64,000 bases of DNA from contig JAJVHV010000004.1 in the NCBI GenBank assembly GCA_022072445.1, positions 95,787-159,786 of the forward strand. Reading direction: 5' to 3'. The translations under genes were made by a program, and so were the position numbers. Under the pieces are notes generated by a model. The model worked only from the letters and a program-made list of their open reading frames with translations. It was not told the origin of the DNA and ran no database searches. Source of the DNA: Phycisphaerae bacterium (GTDB lineage: Bacteria; Planctomycetota; Phycisphaerae; UBA1845; Fen-1342). Shown here in pieces: positions 54,890 through 63,776 of the stretch. Each line of letters starts with the position of its first letter. Within the stretch, counting starts at the first letter, position 1.

Positions 54890-56815
54890 ATGTGCGGGAT
54901 AGCCGGCATCTGGGGAAACGCTCGCACGCCGCAGCTGCGGGCCATGGCCGACGCGCTGCGCCACCGCGGACCCGACGACGAGGGCCTCTGGATCAGCCCG
55001 CGGGCCGACTTCGGCTTCGCCCAGCGCCGACTCTCCATCATCGACCTCGGCGGCGGCCATCAGCCGATCTTCAACGAGACCGGCCGCATCGCCGTCGTCT
55101 TCAATGGCGAGATCTACAACTACAAGGAACTCCGTGCCGAATTGCTGAAACGCGGCCATGTCCTGAAAACCGAGAGCGACACCGAGTGCATCGTCCATCT
55201 CTACGAAGACCACGGTGCCGACTTCGTCTCGCACCTGCGCGGCATGTTCGCCATCGCCCTCTGGGACGATGACAAGCAGGAACTGCTCCTGGCACGCGAC
55301 CGGGCCGGCAAAAAGCCGCTCTACGTCGCTCAGACCGCCGGCGAGTTCTATTTCGGTTCCGAGATCAAGAGCGTCGTCGCCGGGCTGCGCACTGCAACAT
55401 CGCCTCCCGCGCTCACCATCGACGACCAGACGCTGAGCGACTACCTGGCCTGGGGCGAGATTCACGCACCCGCCACCATCTACAACGAAATCCGCTCGCT
55501 GGAGCCAGCCGAGCTGGTCGTGGTCCGCGACCGCCGCATTCGGCAGCGCAGCCACTACTGGCAGCTCGAAATGCTGCCCAAGACGCCGCTCAACCCGCAC
55601 GACGCGCTGCAGCGCGTCGACCAGCTCGTTCGCGAGGCGGTGACGTTGCGGCTGCGCTCCGACGTGCCGGTCGGCACGTTTCTGTCGGGCGGCATCGACA
55701 GCGGCATCGTGACGGCCATCGCCGCGGAGAACTACCCCGGCCGGCTGATCACCGTGACCATCGGCGTCGAGGACGACGCGTTCGACGAGCGCCCGCTCGC
55801 GCGGCTCGTCGCCCAGCGCTACAACACGCAGCACCACGAAGTGCTGGTGCGGCCCGACGTCGTCAACGACCTGCCGAAAATCGCCGCCGCCTACGACCAG
55901 CCCTTCGCCGGCCCGTCGTGCATCCCGTCCTACTACGTGGCCCGCGCTGCACGCCAATTCGTGAAAGTCGTGCTCAACGGCGACGGCGGCGACGAGGTGT
56001 TCGCGGGCTACCGCCGCTACGTCGCCGCCCGCTTGAACCGCTGGTTGCAGGCGACCGACAACCCCGTCGGGCGGCCGCTCTGGCGCGCTCTGGCCGCGGT
56101 CATGCCCACGCCGCGCGAGTACCGCTCGGGCTACGCCTTCGCGCATCGCTTCGCGCGCGGCATGGGCCTCGACCCCGTGCAGCGCTACCTGACCTGGTCG
56201 CTCGACCTGCTGAGCGATGACGAGAAACGCGAGATGTGCGCTGCGGCCAACGGACACGTCGCCAGCGGCGAAAGCTGGCTGCAGCGCACCCTGTCCGCCG
56301 ACCGGCTGATCGCCCCCTTCGTCCAGCGCTTCGCCGCGTGTGGCCCGGTCGATCGCATGCTCGGCACCGATTTCTCGACCATCCTGCCGCACGAGCTGCT
56401 CGTCAAAATGGACATCGCCTGCATGGCCCACAGCCTCGAAGCCCGCTCGCCGCTGCTCGACCACGTGCTGATCGAGCACGTGGCACGCTTCCCCGAGCAC
56501 GTCAAGCTCGCCGGCACGCGCACCAAGCCGCTCCTGCGCACGCTCAGCCGCCGCTATCTGCCCGAGTCCATCCGCAGCGCGCCGAAGCGCGGCTTCGAAG
56601 TGCCTCTGCTGCGCTGGCTGCGCGGCGACCTGCGACCCATGTGCGAAGACATCCTGTTGTCGCGCTCCGGCCTGCTCGCCGAACGCTTCCAGCGCGCCGC
56701 ACGCGAGCGCCTGGTTCGCGGTGGCGACGGCCTCGACCCGCGCCGCTGGAGCCGTCGCGTCTGGACGCTGCTCATGCTGGGAATCTGGGACGCGCAGGTC
56801 CGGCCACGCGCCTGA
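54890..56815 (+). CDS. asnB: Asparagine synthetase (glutamine-hydrolysing)
   Basis: A 641-aa enzyme making asparagine (or amidating a related substrate) from aspartate, glutamine and ATP. The start ATG 54890 is fixed by the need for Cys2 as the N-terminal nucleophile (M-C-G-I-A-G-I-W). The glutaminase domain (R-H-R-G-P-D-D-E-G, N-G-E-I-Y-N) is followed by the synthetase domain with the PP-loop S-G-G-I-D-S at 266-271. The frame is open upstream to a GTG at 54779 that overlaps the preceding stop. Enzymes of this type in planctomycetes may also act in exopolysaccharide loci; none is seen here. Confidence 0.94.
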   Translation: MCGIAGIWGNARTPQLRAMADALRHRGPDDEGLWISPRADFGFAQRRLSIIDLGGGHQPIFNETGRIAVVFNGEIYNYKELRAELLKRGHVLKTESDTECIVHLYEDHGADFVSHLRGMFAIALWDDDKQELLLARDRAGKKPLYVAQTAGEFYFGSEIKSVVAGLRTATSPPALTIDDQTLSDYLAWGEIHAPATIYNEIRSLEPAELVVVRDRRIRQRSHYWQLEMLPKTPLNPHDALQRVDQLVREAVTLRLRSDVPVGTFLSGGIDSGIVTAIAAENYPGRLITVTIGVEDDAFDERPLARLVAQRYNTQHHEVLVRPDVVNDLPKIAAAYDQPFAGPSCIPSYYVARAARQFVKVVLNGDGGDEVFAGYRRYVAARLNRWLQATDNPVGRPLWRALAAVMPTPREYRSGYAFAHRFARGMGLDPVQRYLTWSLDLLSDDEKREMCAAANGHVASGESWLQRTLSADRLIAPFVQRFAACGPVDRMLGTDFSTILPHELLVKMDIACMAHSLEARSPLLDHVLIEHVARFPEHVKLAGTRTKPLLRTLSRRYLPESIRSAPKRGFEVPLLRWLRGDLRPMCEDILLSRSGLLAERFQRAARERLVRGGDGLDPRRWSRRVWTLLMLGIWDAQVRPRA

Positions 56816-56831
56816 CCATGTTGTATGCAGA

Positions 56832-56892
56832 GCAGCCGCCCTCGGCTGCACTCCCCGCTTGAGCCTGTGTGTCGGCAGCCGCCCTCGGCTGC
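56832..56892. repeat. Two direct copies of the GCAGCCG palindrome
   Basis: GCAGCCGCCCTCGGCTGC (7-bp stem, loop CCCT) occurs at 56832-56849 and 56875-56892, each followed by ACTCCCC. Related copies are at 32636. They lie just after asnB; the hairpins may also slow transcription. Confidence 0.75.
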
Positions 56893-57000
56893 ACTCCCCC
56901 CGGCGCCGCGGCGCGGTATGATTTCCCGCCGCCGCAACCGGACGCGGGCCGACGGGTATCATACGCAGGGGGATGTTTCGCCCCCGACCGGGCGATCGGT

Positions 57001-57048
57001 TATAAACTGTTGTTTGTCATGGAGTTGTGAATCACCGGTTCGCCGGTG
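57001..57048 (+). promoter_or_regulatory. TATAAA box and leader hairpin before the GspE/PilB gene
   Basis: TATAAA at 57001-57006 is a candidate -10 box without a clear -35 partner. A 6-bp stem CACCGG / CCGGTG with a stable TTCG loop (57033-57048) ends just before the RBS (GAGGTG) of the gene at 57063. The hairpin could protect the mRNA or affect initiation. Confidence 0.35.
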
Positions 57049-57062
57049 CGAGGTGACGTGCG

Positions 57063-58748
57063 ATGAGTGTGGGCCAGTGGCTGGTCGAGCGCGGCGTGAT
57101 AACGCAGGACGACCTGAATCGCGTGCTGGCGGAACGCAAATCCCCGACCGAGCGGGTTGACCAGGCGCTGATCCGTGCCGGCGTCGTGACCGAGCGCCAG
57201 ATTCTCGAAGTTTACAGCGAGCACTTCGTCATCCCCGTCGTCGAACTGAACGAGTCCGACATCGACCGCGAACTGCTCGCCGTCGTTCCCAGCCAGCTCG
57301 TCCACAAGTACGGACTCATGCCCGTCTGCCGCCGAAACGGAAAAGGCATCCGCGTCGCCACCGCCGACCCCTACAACATGTACGCCCTCGACGACCTGCG
57401 CGCCAGCATCAACATGCCGATCGAGCCCGTCCTGGCGACGCGCGGCGACATCAACAAGATGATCAAGGCCTTCTACGGCGTGGGCGGCGACGTCCTGCAC
57501 AAGATGGTCCGCGACAGCGACGACTTGCAGGTCGTCGACGAAGTTCGCGTCGAGAGCGACGACCTCGACGTCGCGATGGCCCAGGAAGCCTCGGTCATCA
57601 AGCTCGTCAACGAAATCCTCATCGAGGCCATCGAGCAGCGCGCCAGCGACATCCACTTCGAACCCTTCGAAGCCGACTTCAAAGTCCGCTACCGCATCGA
57701 CGGCGTCCTCCACAGCGCCAACGTCCCCGGCGAAATCCGCCGCTTTCAGAACGCCATCATCAGCCGCATCAAAATCCTCTCGAACCTCAACATCGCCGAA
57801 AAACGCCTCCCCCAGGACGGCGGCTTCAAGGTCATGCTCCACGGACGCGAGGTCGACCTGCGCGTCAGCGTCATCCCCATGGCCTTCGGCGAAGGCGTCG
57901 TGCTGCGCATCCTCGACAAGACCAGCGTCCGCCTCTCGCTGGCCGACCTGGGCATGAAGGGCGAGCTCTTCAAGCAGTTCCGCGAGATCATCGATCGCCC
58001 GCACGGCATCATCCTGGTCACCGGCCCCACCGGCTCCGGAAAGACCACAACGCTCTACGCCGCCCTCAACGCCATCGTCAGCGACGAACTCAAAATCCTC
58101 ACCATCGAAGACCCCATCGAGTACTACCTCGGCGGCGTGAACCAGGTGCAGGTCCTGCCCAAGATCGGCCTCGACTTCTCGCGCGGCCTGCGCTCCTTCC
58201 TGCGACACGACCCCGACGTCATCCTCGTCGGCGAAATTCGCGACCGCGAAACCGCCGAAGTCGCCATCAACGCCTCGCTCACCGGCCACCTGGTCTTCAG
58301 CACACTGCACACCAACGACGCCGTCAGCGCCAACACGCGCCTGCTCGACATGGGCGTCGAGCCCTTCCTGGTCGCCAGCTCGCTCGAAGCCGTCATGGCG
58401 CAGCGCCTCGTCCGCCGCATCTGCACCAAGTGCAGGGAAGATTACCTCCCCGAAGACCCGGAGCGCTTCCCAGCCGATTTTGGCTACAAGCCCAAGGACC
58501 GCCTGTGGCGCGGCCGCGGCTGTCGCGAGTGCCGCAACACCGGCTTCTCCGGCCGAACCGCCGTCTTCGAGCTGCTCGTCATGAACGACGACCTGCGGCA
58601 CCTCGTCGTCGAGCGCGCCTCCGCCGCCCAACTGCTCCAGTCGGCCCGCCGGGCCGGAAACCTGCGCCTGCTGCGCGAGTACGGCTGGGACCTGGTCCGC
58701 GAGGGCGTCACGACACCCGAAGAAGTCGTCCGCGGCACGAAGGTCTAG
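57063..58748 (+). CDS. GspE/PilB family secretion or pilus assembly ATPase
   Basis: A 561-aa hexameric ATPase. An N-terminal MshEN-type domain (about 1-150) precedes the N2 domain and the ATPase core: Walker A G-P-T-G-S-G-K327-T, the Asp box ILTIEDPIEYYL, Walker B ILVGEIRDRE, the His box, and a tetracysteine zinc site C454-x2-C457 and C487-x2-C490. This is the full layout of type II secretion GspE or type IV pilus PilB. No other secretion gene is adjacent here, so which system it serves is unknown. Cytoplasmic, attached to the inner membrane through its partners. Confidence 0.95.
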   Translation: MSVGQWLVERGVITQDDLNRVLAERKSPTERVDQALIRAGVVTERQILEVYSEHFVIPVVELNESDIDRELLAVVPSQLVHKYGLMPVCRRNGKGIRVATADPYNMYALDDLRASINMPIEPVLATRGDINKMIKAFYGVGGDVLHKMVRDSDDLQVVDEVRVESDDLDVAMAQEASVIKLVNEILIEAIEQRASDIHFEPFEADFKVRYRIDGVLHSANVPGEIRRFQNAIISRIKILSNLNIAEKRLPQDGGFKVMLHGREVDLRVSVIPMAFGEGVVLRILDKTSVRLSLADLGMKGELFKQFREIIDRPHGIILVTGPTGSGKTTTLYAALNAIVSDELKILTIEDPIEYYLGGVNQVQVLPKIGLDFSRGLRSFLRHDPDVILVGEIRDRETAEVAINASLTGHLVFSTLHTNDAVSANTRLLDMGVEPFLVASSLEAVMAQRLVRRICTKCREDYLPEDPERFPADFGYKPKDRLWRGRGCRECRNTGFSGRTAVFELLVMNDDLRHLVVERASAAQLLQSARRAGNLRLLREYGWDLVREGVTTPEEVVRGTKV

Positions 58749-58770
58749 TCGCGGAGGCCGACACTCTGGC

Positions 58771-58930
58771 ACGACCGCGCCACCTGATCCACGACCGCGC
58801 CATCCGAGCCGCGACCGCGCCACCTGATCCACGACCGCGCCATCCGAGCCGCGACCGCGCCATCCGAGCCGCGACCGCGCCATCCGAGCCGCGACCGCGC
58901 TATCCGAGCCGCGACCGCGCCATCCGAGCC
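58771..58930. repeat. 20-bp minisatellite, eight copies
   Basis: Eight contiguous 20-base units fit GCGACCGCGCCATCCGAGCC or the variant ACGACCGCGCCACCTGATCC, in alternation over the first copies, then uniform. A ninth, partial unit runs into ACCGTAAGGGAGCGGT, which has ACCG/CGGT ends. It lies between convergent genes, 23 bases after the GspE/PilB stop. Confidence 0.9.
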
Positions 58931-59032
58931 GCGACCGTAAGGGAGCGGTTTCTCAGCCCCGCGCAACGATCCGCTGATGAAGCGATCTCCCCAGCCCGCG
59001 CAATGCAACCCGCGAAAGTCCTCCCCGATCGA

Positions 59033-62000
59033 TCAGCGCGCCGCGCGCCGCCACTTCTCCGCCGACGCGTCGTGCCCCGCGTCAGGCTCGGCGGCGTGCC
59101 AGGCGTCGTAGAGCTTGACCAGTGCCGAGAGCAGCAGCTTGCGCTCGGGGCCTGTCGCGGCGGCTTGCTGCTCGGCGTCGAGCAGCACGCGTTCGGCGTC
59201 CGCGAATCGTCCGAGCGGGATGAGCGAGCCGCCCCAATCGATGTGGCAACGGACCGTGTTCGGGTGAGAGGCCGGGAGTGCCGCCGCGATGATCTCGTAG
59301 GCACGACGATAGAGCGCCTCGGCCTCCCCAAATGCGCGCTGGTCCGTCTTGACGTCGCCGAGATTGGCCAGCAGTCCGGCGTAATCGGGGTGGGTCTGGC
59401 CGGTGAAATGCTCTTGGAGCTCCAGCGCGCCGGAGAGCATCTCTTCAGCACCCGCCAGGTCGCCTTTGCGACGCAACAGCGTGCCCAGGCTGCTGAGGCT
59501 GTCGGCGATGTCGGGGTGCCGCGCGTCGAGCAGGCGCTGCCGCATCGCGAATGCGTCGCGCAGCAGCGGCTCGGCAGCCGCCAGCTCGCCCTGCTTCATG
59601 AGCACGCGGCCAAGCTCGTGCATGTTGCGGGCGATCTCGGCGTGCTCCGGACCCAGCACTTCGCGGCGGAGCTCGAGCGCCTGCTGGTACAGGCTGCGGG
59701 CGCCGTCGAGGTCGCCCATGGCATTCCGCATGGCGCCGCGGTTGCAGATGCATTGGGCGACGTCGGGATGCTTCTCGCCCAGCGCCCGAATGCAGCCTTC
59801 GGTCGCCTGGCGCATCAGGTCGTCCGCCTCCTGAAAGCGGCCGCGGTCAAAGACCAGCGACGCGAGATTGTTGATGGCCGCGGCGACCGTGGGATGCCCA
59901 AGGCCGAAGCGCGCCTCCATCACCTTCAGCGAGCGGCGCAGCCCGTCTTCGGCTTCGTCGAGCTTGCCGGCGACCCGCAGACACATCGCCAGGTTGTTCA
60001 GGCAGATCGCGACGTGCGGATGGTCATCGCCGAGCATTTCTCGCTGGAGCTCGACGCTGCGGCGGAAGTAGCTCTCGGCCTGGTCGAGGCGGCCGAGTAG
60101 CTGGAGCGTCTGCCCGAGGTTGGTCAGAGCACTCGCGACCCGCGGATGCCGGCCCAGCCGCGATTCGATAATCGGAAGCGAGCGGCGGTAGTACTCTTCG
60201 GCCGTGCGCGGATCGCCGCGCTTGGCGGCCAGCATGGCGGCTTCCTGAAGGGCTTCGCCGACGGCGAGGCTGTCGGGCCCCTCGGCACGCTCAAATGCGT
60301 CGAGGGCGGCGTTCATGGGCTCCTGGGCCTCGTCGTAGCGGCCGGCCATCGTCACGATGCTTGCGAGCAGGAGGCTGGCGCTGCCGTAGCCGGCGGGGTC
60401 GTCCGCCGCGGCAGATCGCGTGGCCTCCACCTCCCGGCGCGCCAGCGCTTCAGCCTCGGCATACTCGCCTCGGTCGTGCAGCATCAGCGCAAGATTGTGG
60501 AGGTTTTGGACCGTGGCCGGGTCGTTCTCGCCGAGCTGCTCGCTGCGGATACGCAGCGCCGCGCGCAGATGCGGCAACCCCTGGTCGTACAACCCGAGCG
60601 CTCGGTAGACCGCGCCGAGCGTGTTGCGCAAATCGGCCTCGACCAGGCTCCGCGCGGCAGGGTCGATCGCCGCGAACGGCGACGCGTCAAACATCGTCCC
60701 CGAACTGAGCTGCTCGGAGAGCCGGTCGAACACCTCGCGCACGGTCACGTCGGTACGGCCCTGCTGCTCCCCACGGTCAGCCGCGGTCAGAACTTCGCGA
60801 ATGGTGCGATTCGCCGTCTCGGCGATCGCGGCCTGCAGCCGGGCGCGCTGCGCCTCTTCGACGGCGAGCTTGGCCTGCTCGCTGGCCCGCTGCCGCTCCT
60901 GGCGCGCCGTTCGGGCCTCATCGTCGGCGCGGCGCTCCGCGTCCCAGGCGCGAAGCATCGCCACGCTGGTCGCCGCGATGCCCGCCAGCAGCACGACGGC
61001 AGTCGCCGCCGCGCTGATCACCACCCCGCGGTGCCGGCTGGCGAACTTGCGAAACTGGTAAGCGGCACTGGGCGGGTGCGCCAGGACCGGCTCGCCCGCC
61101 AGATGCCGCCGCAGATCGGCGCCCAAAGCATCCACCGACTGATAGCGCTGCGCCGGGTCCTTGCGCAGCGCCTTGAGCACGATCAGCTCCAGCTCGCGCG
61201 GCAGCGCGCGGTTGAACACCGTCGGCCGCGCCGGCTCGGTATGCTGAATGTCGTGCAGCAGCCGCGCGATGTTCTCGGTCGCGAACGGCAGCCGCCCAGT
61301 CGTCAATCGGTACAGAATCAGCCCCAGCGCGTGCACGTCGCTCCGCACGTCCACCGCGCCGTGCTCGCCGCGAACCTGCTCCGGCGACGCATAGGCCGGC
61401 GTGCCCAGAAAATCCTGCGAGAGCGTCAGCGTCGCCGCCGCGGCCGAATCGTCGTCGCGCAGCAGCTTGGCCAGCCCGAAATCCAGCACGTGCGGCCGCC
61501 CGTCGCGATCGACCAGAATGTTCCCGGGCTTCAGGTCGCGGTGAATCACCCCGCGCTGATGCGCGTGCTGCACCGCGTCGCACACCGCGACCATCGCGCG
61601 CAACACGTCGCGCAGCGGGCGGCGAGCGGCCCCGGGCGCAGCGCGGGCCGCGCCCGGTGCAGCGCGGGCCGTGCCAGGCGCAGCGCGAACGGCCTCCGAT
61701 CGACCGTCCGCGGCCGGCGCGCCGCGCGGCGCCGCGGCATCCCGCGCAGCCCCAGCCGCACATTCTGACGCGCAACCGCCTGTGGCACTGCCGCCCCCAT
61801 CCGCCCACGCGTCGATCGGCTGGCCGTCGATCCACTCCATCGCCAGCAGCGGCTGATCGTCGACGATCTCCAGGCCGTAGACCGTCACGACGTGCGGGTG
61901 ATTCAGCGCCGCCGCCGCCTCGACTTCGCGCTCGAAACGCGCCAGGGCCGCCGGCGTCGCGAAACGGCTGTTCAGCAGCCGCTTCACCGCCACCGGCCGC

Positions 62001-62236
62001 TTCGTCCGCGACTGCACCGCCCGGTACACCACGCCCTGCCCGCCGCGGCTGATTTCCTCTACCAGCTCGAACGACCCCAGCGTCCCCAGCGCCCCGGCCG
62101 GCGGCTGCTGTGCGCGGCGCAAACGCTCAAACCAGCGCTCGTCCCCGAACTCCGACGACCCGCCACTGCCCAGTGCGGCGTCACGCGCCGACGAACCGGA
62201 CGAATCCGACGACCCTGGCGCGAAATGCACGTCCAT
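59033..62236 (-). CDS. Transmembrane Ser/Thr protein kinase with TPR repeats
   Basis: A 1067-aa protein from ATG 62236, preceded by GAGGGG. The PknB-type kinase domain (about 55-385) has the Gly loop I-S-R-G-G-Q-G-V-V, Lys85, the catalytic H-R-D234, D252-F-G and A-P-E-like A-S-P-E. A low-complexity insert rich in Ala, Pro, Gly and Arg (about 155-205) lies between the N-lobe and the catalytic loop, with APGAAR repeated. A TM helix lies at about 404-426, a coiled coil after it, then TPR repeats of the tetratricopeptide_12 type (about 510-1040). The TPR part is probably periplasmic, sensing or binding partners. Confidence 0.93.
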   Translation of the reverse strand: MDVHFAPGSSDSSGSSARDAALGSGGSSEFGDERWFERLRRAQQPPAGALGTLGSFELVEEISRGGQGVVYRAVQSRTKRPVAVKRLLNSRFATPAALARFEREVEAAAALNHPHVVTVYGLEIVDDQPLLAMEWIDGQPIDAWADGGGSATGGCASECAAGAARDAAAPRGAPAADGRSEAVRAAPGTARAAPGAARAAPGAARRPLRDVLRAMVAVCDAVQHAHQRGVIHRDLKPGNILVDRDGRPHVLDFGLAKLLRDDDSAAAATLTLSQDFLGTPAYASPEQVRGEHGAVDVRSDVHALGLILYRLTTGRLPFATENIARLLHDIQHTEPARPTVFNRALPRELELIVLKALRKDPAQRYQSVDALGADLRRHLAGEPVLAHPPSAAYQFRKFASRHRGVVISAAATAVVLLAGIAATSVAMLRAWDAERRADDEARTARQERQRASEQAKLAVEEAQRARLQAAIAETANRTIREVLTAADRGEQQGRTDVTVREVFDRLSEQLSSGTMFDASPFAAIDPAARSLVEADLRNTLGAVYRALGLYDQGLPHLRAALRIRSEQLGENDPATVQNLHNLALMLHDRGEYAEAEALARREVEATRSAAADDPAGYGSASLLLASIVTMAGRYDEAQEPMNAALDAFERAEGPDSLAVGEALQEAAMLAAKRGDPRTAEEYYRRSLPIIESRLGRHPRVASALTNLGQTLQLLGRLDQAESYFRRSVELQREMLGDDHPHVAICLNNLAMCLRVAGKLDEAEDGLRRSLKVMEARFGLGHPTVAAAINNLASLVFDRGRFQEADDLMRQATEGCIRALGEKHPDVAQCICNRGAMRNAMGDLDGARSLYQQALELRREVLGPEHAEIARNMHELGRVLMKQGELAAAEPLLRDAFAMRQRLLDARHPDIADSLSSLGTLLRRKGDLAGAEEMLSGALELQEHFTGQTHPDYAGLLANLGDVKTDQRAFGEAEALYRRAYEIIAAALPASHPNTVRCHIDWGGSLIPLGRFADAERVLLDAEQQAAATGPERKLLLSALVKLYDAWHAAEPDAGHDASAEKWRRAAR

Positions 62237-62323
62237 GCGAGCCCCTCGGCAAACGGCGACGGGCATCATACCCGACGCCTGCCGGACGGCGCAGCAGCTC
62301 GGCGGGCGCGACCCGAGCTTGCC

Positions 62324-63757
62324 TCATCCGCCCAGCGCTTCGACGAACGGCTCGATGTCGAACCCGTTGACGCTGCCGTCGCGGTTGACGTCGGCCAGCC
62401 AGGGGTCGCAGGCGACGTGCGAGAGCTCGTAGCCTTCGAAGTCGGTCAGCACCTGCACGAACGGATCGAGGTCGAACGCGTTCACGCTGCCGTCGCAGTT
62501 CAGGTCCGCCGGCGCGTAGCGCGACTCGAAGGCCCGCAGGTAGACGCCATTGCTCGCCAGCACCAGGCCGTTGTGGCCGATGACCAACGGCATCCACGTC
62601 GTTGACGGCCCGGCGTACTCGCGCCACAGGAAGCGCCCGAAGCGGTCGTACGCCGTCAGGCTGCTCTCCGAATGGAAGTACACCGTTCCGCAGCGGTCGA
62701 CGGCGGTGCCGTGGGTGTATCGTCCTTCGTCGAGGACCATGATCAGGGTCCCGTTCTGCGCGTCGACGACGTTCATTCCGCCCCGGTCGCCAGCCGGGAC
62801 ATACACGCGGTCGCCGACCACCACCATCGGCGCGCGGATCTGATGGCTTTTCTGCGGGTCGTAGCGCCAGAGCAGATTGCCGTCGGCGTCGAACTTCAGG
62901 CAGTGACCCTCGGCCCGCTCGGAGACGTAGACTCCGCCGTCCGGGCCGACGCTGACCGGCGCGTCGACGCCCATGATGATGGGAATGAACCAATCCAACA
63001 TCCCACTAGAGGCGTCGATGCGGTACAAATATCCTGGCCCGTTGCCTATTCCGCGCGAACCGATGTACACCTTTCCGTTGTAACCCAGGACCGGGCTCCA
63101 GAAGAGGTCGTCGAAGTTGGGAGAAATCCAGCGCCACTTGACCGCGCCGGTCTGGCTGTCAAGTGCAAAGACCGAACCGCGCTCTTGGCCGGTGGAGAAG
63201 GCTGTGGCGAGACCGATGTAGAGTGTTCCGTCCGGGCCGAGGATGGGCTCCTGCATAGCCGGGTACTGGCGGAAGATGTTGGGTTCAAAGAACCACCGCT
63301 CCTGGCCGTCCGATCCGAACGCGATCAAGGAGACCGACTCGACGCGCTGGTTCACGACGTAGGCAGCCCAGCCGAGGTAGATGCTGCCATCGGGACCGAT
63401 TACCGGTGTCGCGGCGCAGAGCACTTTTCGGCCCAGACTGTCGTACAGTAACCTCTCACTCAGAATCTGGCCACGGGAAGGGTTGAGTTGCCACAACACT
63501 CCTTCCGGTGGATCGCCGTGAAGGCCCGTCACGAAGATAGCACCGTCGGGTGCTACAGCCGGGGTGTATGGGGTGTAGCGAATACTGAACAATTGCCAGG
63601 CGAGCTTTCCAAGCTTCGGGCCATAGTATTGCGACACGTTGCTGTTTCGAGCGTCATGCCCGCGCATCGGCCAGCCGTCGGCCGATGGTGAGTCCAGCGT
63701 ACAGCACCACAGCACGATGCACAGCGGACCACCTGCTCGGAAAGCTCGCCCAATCAT
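62324..63757 (-). CDS. Secreted PQQ-like beta-propeller protein with dockerin-like C-terminus
   Basis: A 477-aa protein from ATG 63757, with AGGAG upstream. A signal peptide covers about 1-28. Blades of a quinoprotein-like propeller follow (AVAPDGAIFVTG, IGPDGSIYLG, LGPDGTLYIG, VGPDGGVYVS, as repeated G-P-D-G-x-[IVL]-Y). The C-terminus holds two dockerin-like calcium loops, D-L-N-C-D-G-S-V-N-A-F-D and D-V-N-R-D-G-S-V-N-G-F-D, both with full ligands. It begins 19 bases after the partial galactose-oxidase-like gene. Confidence 0.9.
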   Translation of the reverse strand: MIGRAFRAGGPLCIVLWCCTLDSPSADGWPMRGHDARNSNVSQYYGPKLGKLAWQLFSIRYTPYTPAVAPDGAIFVTGLHGDPPEGVLWQLNPSRGQILSERLLYDSLGRKVLCAATPVIGPDGSIYLGWAAYVVNQRVESVSLIAFGSDGQERWFFEPNIFRQYPAMQEPILGPDGTLYIGLATAFSTGQERGSVFALDSQTGAVKWRWISPNFDDLFWSPVLGYNGKVYIGSRGIGNGPGYLYRIDASSGMLDWFIPIIMGVDAPVSVGPDGGVYVSERAEGHCLKFDADGNLLWRYDPQKSHQIRAPMVVVGDRVYVPAGDRGGMNVVDAQNGTLIMVLDEGRYTHGTAVDRCGTVYFHSESSLTAYDRFGRFLWREYAGPSTTWMPLVIGHNGLVLASNGVYLRAFESRYAPADLNCDGSVNAFDLDPFVQVLTDFEGYELSHVACDPWLADVNRDGSVNGFDIEPFVEALGG

Positions 63758-63776
63758 GGAAGCGGCTCCTGAGTCG

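Noticed and set aside
58771..58930. CRISPR array
   Set aside because: The 20-base repeats are directly contiguous with no spacers, and no cas gene is present.
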